Positions 55,091 to 63,691 of a stretch of 64,000 bases of DNA are shown here, one piece after another. Source of the stretch: Bernardetiaceae bacterium (GTDB lineage: Bacteria > Bacteroidota > Bacteroidia > Cytophagales > Thermoflexibacteraceae); NCBI GenBank assembly GCA_025057115.1, contig JANWWZ010000011.1, forward strand, positions 1 to 64,000, written 5' to 3'. Under the pieces are notes generated by a model. It saw only the letters and a list, made by a program, of their open reading frames with translations, was not told the DNA's origin and searched no databases. The first letter of the stretch is position 1. The number at the start of each line of letters is the position of its first letter. Position numbers and translations under genes: made by a program.

Positions 55091-56433
55091 CTGAACTTGA
55101 CAAATACATTATCGGTCAGCACGAAGCCAAGCGGCATGTAGCCATTGCGCTTCGAAATCGCTGGCGTCGCATGCACGCCCCTCCAGAAATGAAACGCGAA
55201 ATAGTGCCTAATAACATTTTAATGATTGGAGCCACTGGAGTAGGAAAAACTGAAATTGCAAGGCGTTTAGCCAAACTTGCCGATGCACCCTTTGTAAAAG
55301 TAGAGGCTTCCAAATTCACTGAAGTGGGCTATGTAGGACGCGATGTAGAAAGCATGGTGCGCGACCTTGTCGAACAAGCCGTGAACATGGTCAAGATGCA
55401 AAAGCGCGCCGAAGTACAGCAAAAAGCCGCTGAAGCAGTGGAGGAAATCATTCTCGATGCTCTTCTATCGCCTTTAAAAACCAAACGAACCTCTGCTGCA
55501 GAGGGATCTATCGGCTTTGGAACTACAGATCCAGATATAGAATCCAGCCAACGCACGCGGGAGCGCTTTCGCGAGAAACTTCGAAATGGCGAGCTAGAAG
55601 AGAGAAAAATTGAAATTGAAGTTCAAAGTAACGTCGGCGGCATGAGCATCGTAGGCGGGGCATTTGATGAAGTTTCTATGATCAACTTGCAGGAAATGAT
55701 CAACAACATGCTGCCTAAAAAAAGCCGCAAGCGAAAAGTAACTATCGCTGAAGCTCGCCGCATTTTGATGGAGGAAGAAGCCAACAAGCTCATCGATATG
55801 GATGAGGTCAAGCAAATTGCATTGCAAAAAGCTGAAAACTTGGGCATCATTTTCATTGATGAAATAGACAAAATTGCTTCTTCAGGCAAAACAACAGGCG
55901 GACCAGACGTAAGCCGCGAAGGCGTACAACGGGATTTGCTACCCATCGTAGAAGGCAGTGCCGTCAATACCAAATACGGTGTAGTCAATACGGACCACAT
56001 TTTATTTATTGCTGCAGGTGCTTTTCACGTTTCCAAACCTTCCGACCTGATTCCAGAACTACAGGGGCGCTTTCCTATCCGCGTGGAGCTACAAAGCCTC
56101 ACCCAAGAAGATTTCTACCAAATTCTCAAAACGCCTAAAAATGCCCTTACCAAGCAATACCAAGCCCTGCTGGCTGCTGAAGGCGTAGAGCTTACCTTTA
56201 CGGATGATGCCCTAAAAGCCATTGCAGAGGTAGCCTATAAAATCAATTCTGAAGTGGAAAACATTGGCGCGCGGCGGTTGCATACAGTCATGAGTCATTT
56301 GCTCAATGAATTTTTATTCGAAGTACCCGATACCATTCCTCCCAATTCCAAATTAGTGGTCAATCGGCAAATGGTGGAGGAGCGCCTGAGTTCGTTGGTA
56401 AAAAATCGCGACCTGAGTCAATACATTTTGTAA
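55048..56433 (+). CDS. hslU: ATP-dependent protease ATPase subunit HslU
   Basis: 461 aa. It is an AAA+ unfoldase that feeds HslV. Visible: [22 protein letters not shown] at the start, Walker [16 protein letters not shown], the pore loop GYVGRDVES, an I domain (about 110-240), Walker [12 protein letters not shown], sensor [14 protein letters not shown] and the HslV-activating C-terminus (SQYIL). No hslV gene is adjacent. The start lies within the rhomboid gene in another frame. Confidence 0.96.
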   Translation: MVEQPEHLTPRQIVAELDKYIIGQHEAKRHVAIALRNRWRRMHAPPEMKREIVPNNILMIGATGVGKTEIARRLAKLADAPFVKVEASKFTEVGYVGRDVESMVRDLVEQAVNMVKMQKRAEVQQKAAEAVEEIILDALLSPLKTKRTSAAEGSIGFGTTDPDIESSQRTRERFREKLRNGELEERKIEIEVQSNVGGMSIVGGAFDEVSMINLQEMINNMLPKKSRKRKVTIAEARRILMEEEANKLIDMDEVKQIALQKAENLGIIFIDEIDKIASSGKTTGGPDVSREGVQRDLLPIVEGSAVNTKYGVVNTDHILFIAAGAFHVSKPSDLIPELQGRFPIRVELQSLTQEDFYQILKTPKNALTKQYQALLAAEGVELTFTDDALKAIAEVAYKINSEVENIGARRLHTVMSHLLNEFLFEVPDTIPPNSKLVVNRQMVEERLSSLVKNRDLSQYIL

Positions 56434-56482
56434 AAAATATTGCCAGCGTGAAATCGCTGCGCTGTTGCTTTCCTATTGCTCT

Positions 56483-57532
56483 ATGATGGTTGCAGGAAGC
56501 CTTTTTGTGTTCTTTTTGGGCTTTTTGCTGCTTTACACGGTTTTTGCCGTGTATGCAGAGCGCAAAATAGCTGCTTTTATTCAAGACAGGTTAGGACCGA
56601 TGGAAACGGGTCGATATGGGCTGCTGCAAACCATTGCTGACCTGCTCAAAATGCTGCAAAAAGAAGATATCACGCCCCAACAGGCTGATAAAGTGCTATT
56701 TCGGGCGGCGCCTTTTGTCATTTTTGCAGCAGTTTTCTCAGGATTTTGCTTTATTCCCTTAGTGCCTCAAGCCATTGCCTCTACTAGTGCAACGGGCATC
56801 TTTGCCTTACTGGCTATAGTCTCCTTAGACGTAATGGGTATTTTAATGGCAGGATGGGGGAGTAATAACAAATTTTCCCTCATTGGAGCTATGCGCTCTG
56901 TAGCTCAGATTGTATCCTACGAAATTCCTTTGGGGCTGGCAGTGCTTTGTGTCGCCATTTGCACAGGAACGCTGAATTTGCAACAAATGGCATGGCAACA
57001 AAGCATTTTTTACACACCCGATGATTATGGGAGCGGTTTCTTCCAGTGGAATGTGGTACGCTATCCTTTGCTAGTGCCAGTTTTTTTGATTTTTTTCATT
57101 GCTTCGCTGGCAGAGTGTAACCGCGCTCCATTTGACTTGCCCGAGGCTGAATCGGAACTGGTAGCAGGCTATCAAACCGAGTATGCTGGTTTTCGCTGGG
57201 CGGTGCTCATGCTTGGAGAATATGGTATGATGCTGCTGGTGAGTATGCTCTCGGCGGTGATGTTTTTCGGGGCATGGAGTACACCCCTGCCCAACTTCGG
57301 TCCTTTACAACTGGCGCGCTGGACTAGCGGCACTATAGGGCATTTTTCTTCTTGGGTATGGGGAAGTTTCTGGCTATTAAGCAAAACGCTCCTGTTAGTA
57401 GGCTTGCAAATGTGGGTGCGATGGACATATCCTCGTTTGCGTATCGATCAGCTCATGGCTTTGTGTTGGAAATATCTCACTCCAGCAGGGCTGTTACTTG
57501 TTTTCCTATGCAGCATTGCCAAATTGCTATAG
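56483..57532 (+). CDS. nuoH: NADH-quinone oxidoreductase subunit H
   Basis: 349 aa from ATG 56483; the frame is open a few codons earlier only to a TTG. About eight to nine transmembrane helices, with family signatures YAERKIAAFIQDRLGPMETGRYGLLQTIADLLKML and AECNRAPFDLPEAESELVAGYQTEYAGFRWAVL, which contain the acidic residues at the quinone/proton channel. It is the membrane-arm subunit linking to the quinone site of complex I. No other nuo gene is in the window. Confidence 0.95.
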   Translation: MMVAGSLFVFFLGFLLLYTVFAVYAERKIAAFIQDRLGPMETGRYGLLQTIADLLKMLQKEDITPQQADKVLFRAAPFVIFAAVFSGFCFIPLVPQAIASTSATGIFALLAIVSLDVMGILMAGWGSNNKFSLIGAMRSVAQIVSYEIPLGLAVLCVAICTGTLNLQQMAWQQSIFYTPDDYGSGFFQWNVVRYPLLVPVFLIFFIASLAECNRAPFDLPEAESELVAGYQTEYAGFRWAVLMLGEYGMMLLVSMLSAVMFFGAWSTPLPNFGPLQLARWTSGTIGHFSSWVWGSFWLLSKTLLLVGLQMWVRWTYPRLRIDQLMALCWKYLTPAGLLLVFLCSIAKLL

Positions 57533-57624
57533 GATAAGTTTGGCTAGCATTATCAGGGAGTTATGAAACGTTTGTAGCTTTTTTTACTTCGATATTTCAG
57601 CGCGCTTTTTCAAACTTTTTGAAC

Positions 57625-57658
57625 CAAACTTGCCAGAGCTTGTACTCCAGCAAGTTTG
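57625..57658. other. Hairpin in the nuoH to Spy-like intergenic region
   Basis: CAAACTTGC (57625-57633) pairs with GCAAGTTTG (57650-57658) around a 16-nt loop. There is no T run on either side, so it is not a standard terminator; it may still mark the convergent ends. Confidence 0.4.
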
Positions 57659-57704
57659 AATGAAATTTCCTACAGTTTCTCTGTCCAGTCTTGTGCTTGT
57701 AAGT

Positions 57705-58160
57705 TTAAAAATCTTCCAAATCTTCTAAGTCTTCTTCATCGTTGTTGTGGTGATGTTTCCCTTTTCCCTTGTGTTTTGTCTTTTGACGGCGTTGGCGTAC
57801 TTTTTCTCTAATCTCCTGACGGCGCTTAGCTTGGAGTTGCTCAAACTTTGCCTGTTGCTCAGGGGTTAGGATGCCTTTCATGGCATTTTGGAACTCCTGG
57901 CGAATTTGCTGCGCCTTATGGAGGCGTGCTTGCCTTTCAGCAGCCATTTGAGCGCGCAACTGGTCGGCCTCCCTGATGCGTTTTTTAAGAGCTTCTTTTA
58001 CTTGTTCTTGTTGTTTGAGGTCTAGACCTAATTCTTGAGTAAGGCGCTTGAGCTGAGATTCGAGGCGCTGTTGAACATTGGTTTCTTGATTGGCTTGGCT
58101 TTCTTGTCCGCGCACTTGATAAAGTAGCAGCATCAGAAAAATAATTGCGAGAATTCTCAT
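57705..58160 (-). CDS. Spy/CpxP-like (LTxxQ) exported helical protein
   Basis: 151 aa with signal peptide (MRILAIIFLMLLLYQVRG). The mature part is almost entirely helical and charged, with two LTxxQ-like motifs (LGLDLKQQEQVKEAL and ILTPEQQAKFEQLQ), as in periplasmic chaperones of the Spy/CpxP group. The C-terminus is a basic then histidine/aspartate-rich tail (KHKGKGKHHHNNDEEDLEDLEDF) that could bind metal ions. The gene lies just downstream of the duplicated aroE tail and reads in the same direction as it. Confidence 0.75.
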   Translation of the reverse strand: MRILAIIFLMLLLYQVRGQESQANQETNVQQRLESQLKRLTQELGLDLKQQEQVKEALKKRIREADQLRAQMAAERQARLHKAQQIRQEFQNAMKGILTPEQQAKFEQLQAKRRQEIREKVRQRRQKTKHKGKGKHHHNNDEEDLEDLEDF

Positions 58161-58210
58161 AATTGCTTGTTGTCATTTCCCTTGTTGAGACAGCAAGCAA
58201 GGCAAGAAGT

Positions 58211-58342
58211 TTAATCGCTTTGCCAAATTTGCCATGCTTTTTCGGCTTGTTGGTAGAGCATTTCCAGCCCGTTTTTGACATGGGCTCTATAGTAGCTGCC
58301 GCGCTTCATAAATTCGGTTACTTCGGGATTATACACCAAATC
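58211..58342 (-). pseudogene. Duplicated 3' tail of aroE
   Basis: 132 bp identical, apart from about three to four substitutions, to the reverse complement of 27439-27570, the last 44 codons of aroE including its stop. Homology ends exactly at the stop codon on one side and at the Y array on the other. Because reading-frame continuity with the Y array is lost and there is no start, it is a non-functional fragment. Confidence 0.93.
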
Positions 58343-58886
58343 TTCTTCTTGCCGTTGCTTGCATCCTCATGAACAACCACTTGTGATTCGTCGTTTCGCC
58401 GTTGTTCATGTCCTGACGAACAACTTCTCGCCGTTGTTCGTGTTCTGTTTGTGTCCTCACTCGCCGTTGTTCGTGTCCTCACGAACAACTTGTGATTCGT
58501 CGTTTTACCGTTGTTCGTGTCCTCACGAACAACTACTTGTGATTCGCCATTTTTCATGTCCTGACAACATCTTCTCTCCGTTGTTCGTGTCCTCACGAAC
58601 AACTTTCCTACTATTATTCATGTCCTCACGAACAACCGTTTGTGATTAAAACGCAAAAAGCAAGTACAAGCCAAAGAAAATACTCGCCGTCGTCCGCTGG
58701 GTTGTTTTTCAAGGCGTGAATAAAGCACATTGTTCGTGAAGACACGAACAATGGCAAAAAAGAAAATACTCGCCGCGATGTTGGTGGGTTGTGTTTCAAA
58801 ACATGAACAAGGCAACATTGTTCGTGAAGACACGAACAATGGCAGAAAATGACCTTATAATATTAGGCAGTTACTAAAGCTCGTCC
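58343..58886 (-). repeat. Repeat element B: inverted counterpart of element A
   Basis: Read on the minus strand it follows the tlpA-like stop with a leader (CTGCCTAATATTATAAGGTC), two X units (hairpins near 58824 and 58737), the same junction as element A, then a Y-hairpin array (about 58345-58640). The region 58578-58844 is nearly identical to 27884-28150. Y copies here are more varied, some having lost pairing, such as GTTGTTCATG opposite TGCAAGCAAC next to the aroE tail. It ends at the duplicated aroE fragment. Confidence 0.9.
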
Positions 58887-58900
58887 ACAACCCTTAAAAG

Positions 58901-60166
58901 CTATTCGTTTAGCAGTTGCTTTACAAAACGGTCAAATTCTTCTACATAGGTGCTGTAGTAATGCCCCGTTCCTGGACCGCTAAAACCAGTGTGAATTTTT
59001 CGCACGTTGCCTTTTTTGTCTATAAAAATAGTAGTGGGATAAGCAAGCACTGCATTGAGCATGGGCAAAGTGCGGTTAGCGCTTTCTTTATCAGCACTGC
59101 CTGCAAAGAGGACTTGGTAATTTACTCCTAAGCGCTTCATCATTTTTAAAATGCGTGGACGGGCTTCTTCAAAGTTAGCGGAACGCTCATAAGCAAGCCC
59201 GATAATTTCTAGTCCTTTCTCTTTATGAGCATCGTAGTAAGGAGCTAAAAATGCTGTTTCGTCCATGCAATTGGGGCACCACGAGCCTAACAACTGTACA
59301 ATAACTACCTTACCTACATAGCGTTGATCATCTATGCTTACCATTTTTCCCTCCATGTTAGGGAAGCGAAAACTTATCCGTTGATAGCCTTCCTTCAAGT
59401 AAGTGAGTTTTTCTGGGTCGGGAAGGCGAGCATGTGGATTGCGTTTAGCTTGCCAATGCTTATATCCACCAATGCCTGACCACATCTGTCCCTTGATCGA
59501 ATCGCCGCTAATTTTGCCTTCAAAAAGCAAAATGCTCTCTCCATTGAAAGTAGAAAGATGCAACTGATTGCCGTTGACTTGCCCTTCTAAAAAGCGATAG
59601 TCGCCTGTGGGAGTTAAAAAAGTACCTGTTAAGTAGTTGCCATTTTGTTGAAAAATTCCGATAGCAGGGCTAGTTTTTCCATCAAGAGCCATAAAACTCG
59701 TTTCCCACTTGCCAGAAATATCCCCTAAAGGCGGTGCGGGATTTTCATCAAAGCGATGTGCTTTGCCATGGGTGGCTTCAAAAGATACGCGATAAATGGC
59801 ATTGCCAGGTAAGTTTTTTCGGAAAAATCCTTTGAGCATGTTCCCTTCTAACTTAGCAATGATTTCTGAGTCGAATACAGGCATGGAAATAAGCAGTGAG
59901 TCGCGCAGATAGGTTATTTCCTCTGCCTGAATGCGCTCTTCTCCGTTGCGAATTACTATAGAGGTCGGTGCTTCAGAGCGGCTATCTACCTCCATCAAAA
60001 AAGGCACTTGCTTGCCTTGTACGTGCAACACGGCGCGCCAAATGCCTGCGGGAATGGTTTGCGCTTTTGAAAAAGAAATGTTCAACAGCAGGCAAGCGGA
60101 TAGCACAGCTTCTACACGCTTCGCCACCAGAATGGCTGACCATTTGGAAAAATAGTTGCTCATCAT
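58901..60166 (-). CDS. TlpA-like thioredoxin-fold protein with N-terminal beta domain
   Basis: About 421 aa from ATG 60166; the frame extends 10 codons further into the preceding gene. A signal peptide or anchor (SAILVAKRVEAVLSACLLLNISFSKAQ) leads to a beta-rich domain (about 25-260) and a C-terminal TlpA/AhpC-type thioredoxin domain: VVIVQLLGSWCPNCMDETAFLAPYY with a CPNC redox centre, then LAYPTTIFIDKKGNVRKIHTGFSGPGTG. It is probably a periplasmic thiol-disulfide reductase. The last 13 codons are duplicated at the end of repeat element A. Confidence 0.88.
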   Translation of the reverse strand: MMSNYFSKWSAILVAKRVEAVLSACLLLNISFSKAQTIPAGIWRAVLHVQGKQVPFLMEVDSRSEAPTSIVIRNGEERIQAEEITYLRDSLLISMPVFDSEIIAKLEGNMLKGFFRKNLPGNAIYRVSFEATHGKAHRFDENPAPPLGDISGKWETSFMALDGKTSPAIGIFQQNGNYLTGTFLTPTGDYRFLEGQVNGNQLHLSTFNGESILLFEGKISGDSIKGQMWSGIGGYKHWQAKRNPHARLPDPEKLTYLKEGYQRISFRFPNMEGKMVSIDDQRYVGKVVIVQLLGSWCPNCMDETAFLAPYYDAHKEKGLEIIGLAYERSANFEEARPRILKMMKRLGVNYQVLFAGSADKESANRTLPMLNAVLAYPTTIFIDKKGNVRKIHTGFSGPGTGHYYSTYVEEFDRFVKQLLNE

Positions 60167-60170
60167 TTTG

Positions 60171-61142
60171 TCAATAGTGTTGTTTAGGGAATCCATTAAA
60201 TCCTTTTGCTTTGAGTTGATTGGCTAGCTGACGAGCTTGCTCAAGACTTCCCTCACCAGCAATAACGCGGAAAATGCGTAGACTTCCCGCCCAGCCCGTT
60301 TGTATGTAAACATTAGCAAGTTGTGTTTGTTCAACAGCCCGACCTAGTTGCAAGGCTGATTCTAATTTATTGTAAGAACCTAGCTGTACGCCGTGGCCCT
60401 CCGGATAGACCTTTTGACCATCGAGCCGATACGTGTTTATTCCTCCAAAAGGTTCCTCGGGGGAAGTTTTTTTATCTGGCGTTTCGGGCTTAGGAGCAGG
60501 AGGAGGTTGTTCTGGTGGACGAGTTTCTGGAGAGGAAGGCGTTTTATTTTCTTGAGGACGGTGGTTTTCTTCTTTTTGTTCTGGTGGTTTGCCCAGAAGG
60601 CGACGGATGCGCTCAAGCAATTTATTTCGCCGTTCTTCTTCTGAAGAAATGGGTGGTTTTTCCTCAGGTTCGGAGGGTTGTTGGGTACCTTGTTCTTCTT
60701 GTCGGCGGATTCGCTCTTCATTTTCACGGCGTTGGCTTTCTGTCACTGGACCTGTTTCTACGTGCAATACTTCTAGCTGGACAGGCGCCGTTCCTGTGCG
60801 AATCATATCGATCTTCATTGCAGCTGCTTTGGAGAGGTCTATAATGCGTCCTCCTTTGTAAGGTCCCCGATCATTGACTCTAACAATGACTGACTTGTTG
60901 TTGTACAAATTGGTCACCCGAAGCAAGGTGTGAAACCTAATGCGCGGATGAGCTGCTGTGAGAGCATTCATATCGTACTTTTCTCCACTGGCGGTTTTTC
61001 TGCCGTGAAATTCTTCGGCGTAGTAAGAGGCTTCACCGCGCTGCTTGTACCCCACGCGATTGTATATTTGGTCAAGCGGGGCTACTACTAATGGTAAAGT
61101 GGGCAAAAATAACAACAGGGCAAGAGCAATTCGTTTGAGCAC
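60171..61142 (-). CDS. rlpA: RlpA-type septal lytic transglycosylase with SPOR domain
   Basis: 323 aa. A signal peptide is followed by a double-psi beta-barrel with the RlpA pattern ASYYAEEFHGRKTASGEKYDMNALTAAHP, RVTNLYNNKSVIVRVNDRGPYKGGRIIDLSKAAA, which has the catalytic Glu and Asp. A long proline/glutamate-rich linker (about 150-240) joins it to a SPOR domain (about 245-320, VQLGSYNKLESALQLGRAVEQ) that binds peptidoglycan stripped of peptides at the septum. It lies just upstream of the TlpA-like gene and downstream of the related gene at 61180. Confidence 0.9.
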   Translation of the reverse strand: MLKRIALALLLFLPTLPLVVAPLDQIYNRVGYKQRGEASYYAEEFHGRKTASGEKYDMNALTAAHPRIRFHTLLRVTNLYNNKSVIVRVNDRGPYKGGRIIDLSKAAAMKIDMIRTGTAPVQLEVLHVETGPVTESQRRENEERIRRQEEQGTQQPSEPEEKPPISSEEERRNKLLERIRRLLGKPPEQKEENHRPQENKTPSSPETRPPEQPPPAPKPETPDKKTSPEEPFGGINTYRLDGQKVYPEGHGVQLGSYNKLESALQLGRAVEQTQLANVYIQTGWAGSLRIFRVIAGEGSLEQARQLANQLKAKGFNGFPKQHY

Positions 61143-61179
61143 TTTTGTTCAAGTAAGTTTAGGTTAGCAGGTAAAAGGT

Positions 61180-61992
61180 TTACAACTGGCGTACCAGTGC
61201 ACTGAGCTGATGTTGTAACTTAATAGATTTAGCTGCTTTTTCGGCAGCGCTGCGAGTAGAGTAAGTTCCTACAATGACTCGATAAACAGGTTGTTTTTCC
61301 TCCACCTGTATATATACCCTGCCAATTTTCTTCTTTTCTAAATTCTCGGCTGCTTTGAGTGCTTTTTCCAGTTGCTGGAGGGCGTGAAATTGTAGTACGA
61401 ATCCTTTGAGAACCACGCTAGTGCCTTTGCGGTTGTAAATGCCCTTGGGGGCAAAAGGCGTCTTCCTGATAGTGGCTTCTTTTTTGGTGTTTGCAGGCTT
61501 GCTCTTGGCAGGTTTTGCAACAGGTGTGTACTCTGCAGTCGGTGAGGGAGCGTTTTCCGAAGCAGTAGCAGGAGGAGAAGGAACTTCCTCATTTTCATAG
61601 TAAAGAGGTTGTTTTTTGGGCGGCTGACGGCTAGCAATCACATCTCGGTATGCATTAGGTACAATTTGGTGAGCTCTCATCAGCGATATGGGGCTATACT
61701 CAATAGCAATTTGCGCTTCTGCTTCAGTAATGCCTAGCGAATCAGCAGCAGCGCGAGAAATTGCCATCTCAACAGATGGATTCCGGGGCAATGGATGACC
61801 TATTTTCAGCACCACGGTGCGCTTTGTAGGAGGATAACTAGCGCGCACAATAGTACCTAATGGTAGCTGAGAATGGGCAGCAATATTCCACCCCTCCGAA
61901 AAACCATCCTCAAAGACTTTAACTGTCACTTGGCGTTTTTGAGCAACTGCCGCAAAGCTAATCAATCCTATTGCCACAAATAAGCTTTTCAT
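61180..61992 (-). CDS. SPOR-domain protein with a divergent RlpA-like barrel
   Basis: 270 aa from ATG 61992. A signal peptide (MKSLFVAIGLISFAAVAQ) precedes a region that still looks like a double-psi barrel (NIAAHSQLPLGTIVRASYPPTKRTVVLKIGHPLPRNPSVEMAISRAAADSLGI) but lacks the RlpA catalytic acidic residues. A lysine/proline linker (about 140-190) leads to a SPOR domain (VVLKGFVLQFHALQQLEKALK, RVIVGTYSTRSAAEKAAKSI). It looks like a tandem, probably catalytically inactive paralogue of the neighbouring rlpA gene. Confidence 0.8.
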   Translation of the reverse strand: MKSLFVAIGLISFAAVAQKRQVTVKVFEDGFSEGWNIAAHSQLPLGTIVRASYPPTKRTVVLKIGHPLPRNPSVEMAISRAAADSLGITEAEAQIAIEYSPISLMRAHQIVPNAYRDVIASRQPPKKQPLYYENEEVPSPPATASENAPSPTAEYTPVAKPAKSKPANTKKEATIRKTPFAPKGIYNRKGTSVVLKGFVLQFHALQQLEKALKAAENLEKKKIGRVYIQVEEKQPVYRVIVGTYSTRSAAEKAAKSIKLQHQLSALVRQL

Positions 61993-62137
61993 GTGCATGC
62001 ACTTTTAGCAGTTCCAAAATCCAAAATGCTTGTCTACCCACTTGCTCAAATACCATCTTTTGAATATTTACGCGCTCGTACTCCTTTGAGTTTGACCCAT
62101 TTGGCTTTGCTATTCTGCTTGAGTTACTACATTTCTT

Positions 62138-63691
62138 TCAAAGTTTGCGGAATACCAGAACGCCAAATGTTTGGTCTTTGCTAACAATTTGATGAATGAG
62201 CTCGTATTGCTCGGGTTTAGAGGTAAAGTATTCATACGTAAGACTTTCCTTGCGCAGTTCAGGGCGGTAGGAATAGTGGGAATCCCAAATGAACAAACTG
62301 CCTTTAGGAGCGGCTTTTGCATTAGCATCCGTGATAAACTGAGGGCGGCTTTTGAATTCGTAGCGAGTTCTGCCTAAGTAGTAATAAAACATGTCGTGAT
62401 GTAAGTAAAGTGCTGGAGGTTCCCCATGGCGTTGTTCATAATTGCGGTACCACTCAGCAAGTTGCTGACAAGCAGCATCTTCTTGAGAAAGTTTGATGGG
62501 GCGCACAGTAAGCAAAGCAGAAAAAATCAGCAAAGCGCTGTATACCCCCCATTTTTTTCTGCCTGTAGGAACAAGCAAAGCCGCAATGCTCAACAAAGTC
62601 AAAATAAAGGGACGCCAGTCGCGTTCATTGGTAAAAACTACGTAATTGTGTTGGTAAGTCATAAATACAGCTACCAAAATTGCCAGTGCGCCGATGACAT
62701 ACAATGCAGCTTGCTTAGAGGGGAAGGCATCCCATCGCTCTAGGGCAAGGGTTGTCATTACTGCTCCAAGAGGTGAAATCACTAACAAATAACGCAAATT
62801 CCCTCCTCCTGAAGGACCTATGGGCACAGCTTGCCAGTTAAACAGGCAATACATGAAAAAATAGAGCACAAAAACAAGCCATACAAATGTTTCAGCAGGT
62901 GGATTAAAAAGTTCTTGCCATTGCTGGCGAGGTTGAAGCAGCTTCATTGTCAAGTACACCACCACGCCAAGCACAACAGGAGCGCCGTAAATGGTAACCG
63001 ACATTAAAAAATAGTGATCGAAACCTTTTCGAGGGTAAGCACTGCCGATTTCGCTGCTGGACTTTAACACTTGATGGAGCAGATAAAAGACATCGCCAGT
63101 AACTGCCCAGCCCCAAGTATGTTGCACCAACGGAAAAGTAGCCAGCAGCATTGCTGCTATCCATTTCCTTTGCCAGGCAAACCAAAGGAAGTACAATCCC
63201 AAAAATGGATAAAATTCTTGCCTGATAAAAGCTATGTAACTGACCCCCAACGCAGCCAGTTTTTCCCGTTTGCCCAGCTGTAACCACATGGATAGTGCAA
63301 GAAGCAATGCAGTGAGAATTTCTGAGTAATTGCGAAATGCCAAGTTAAACCACAAGGGTTGCATTGCTGTGGCAAAAAAGGCTAAGGCAGGTATTTGACT
63401 ATTCAGCCGATGGGCAATCCGATAACTAAGCTGTGCAGTAAGCCCTGCTACAAGGCAATTGAAAAAAACGACTACTTTTACTCCGCCTAAGGCGGGAAGG
63501 GCATAAATGAGTTTATAGCCTGGCTTAGCCCAATTGCTCAAGATGGAGTGAGGATTGAACCAAAAGCCACGCATAGAAAGAAAATGGGCTGCTTCATCTT
63601 GTTGGTAAAAGCCTTCCGCAGAAAAGGAATATGCAAAATACACCCCTGTCAAGGCAATTGTTGCCAGCCACAATTGTCGTTCATTCCACAT
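62138..63691 (-). CDS. Polytopic membrane protein, probable GT-C family glycosyltransferase
   Basis: 517 aa with about 11-12 transmembrane helices. The first loop carries FYQQDEAAHFLSMRGFW, with an acidic pair (DE) followed by His as in the catalytic loops of ArnT/PMT-type GT-C enzymes, which use lipid-linked sugars on the periplasmic side. The C-terminal soluble part (YRNYEQRHGEPPALYLHHDMFYYYLGR) is typical in position. Acceptor unknown. Its start overlaps by 11 bp the stop of the upstream gene, so the two are coupled. Confidence 0.78.
   Translation of the reverse strand: MWNERQLWLATIALTGVYFAYSFSAEGFYQQDEAAHFLSMRGFWFNPHSILSNWAKPGYKLIYALPALGGVKVVVFFNCLVAGLTAQLSYRIAHRLNSQIPALAFFATAMQPLWFNLAFRNYSEILTALLLALSMWLQLGKREKLAALGVSYIAFIRQEFYPFLGLYFLWFAWQRKWIAAMLLATFPLVQHTWGWAVTGDVFYLLHQVLKSSSEIGSAYPRKGFDHYFLMSVTIYGAPVVLGVVVYLTMKLLQPRQQWQELFNPPAETFVWLVFVLYFFMYCLFNWQAVPIGPSGGGNLRYLLVISPLGAVMTTLALERWDAFPSKQAALYVIGALAILVAVFMTYQHNYVVFTNERDWRPFILTLLSIAALLVPTGRKKWGVYSALLIFSALLTVRPIKLSQEDAACQQLAEWYRNYEQRHGEPPALYLHHDMFYYYLGRTRYEFKSRPQFITDANAKAAPKGSLFIWDSHYSYRPELRKESLTYEYFTSKPEQYELIHQIVSKDQTFGVLVFRKL

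Noticed and set aside
57625-57658. Terminator between nuoH and the Spy-like gene
   Set aside because: The stem is good but lacks a T run on both strands, so it is listed only as a hairpin.
58318-58649. Frames across element B, including one that runs into the aroE tail
   Set aside because: The frame into the aroE tail is not the aroE frame, and the rest is Y-array translation.
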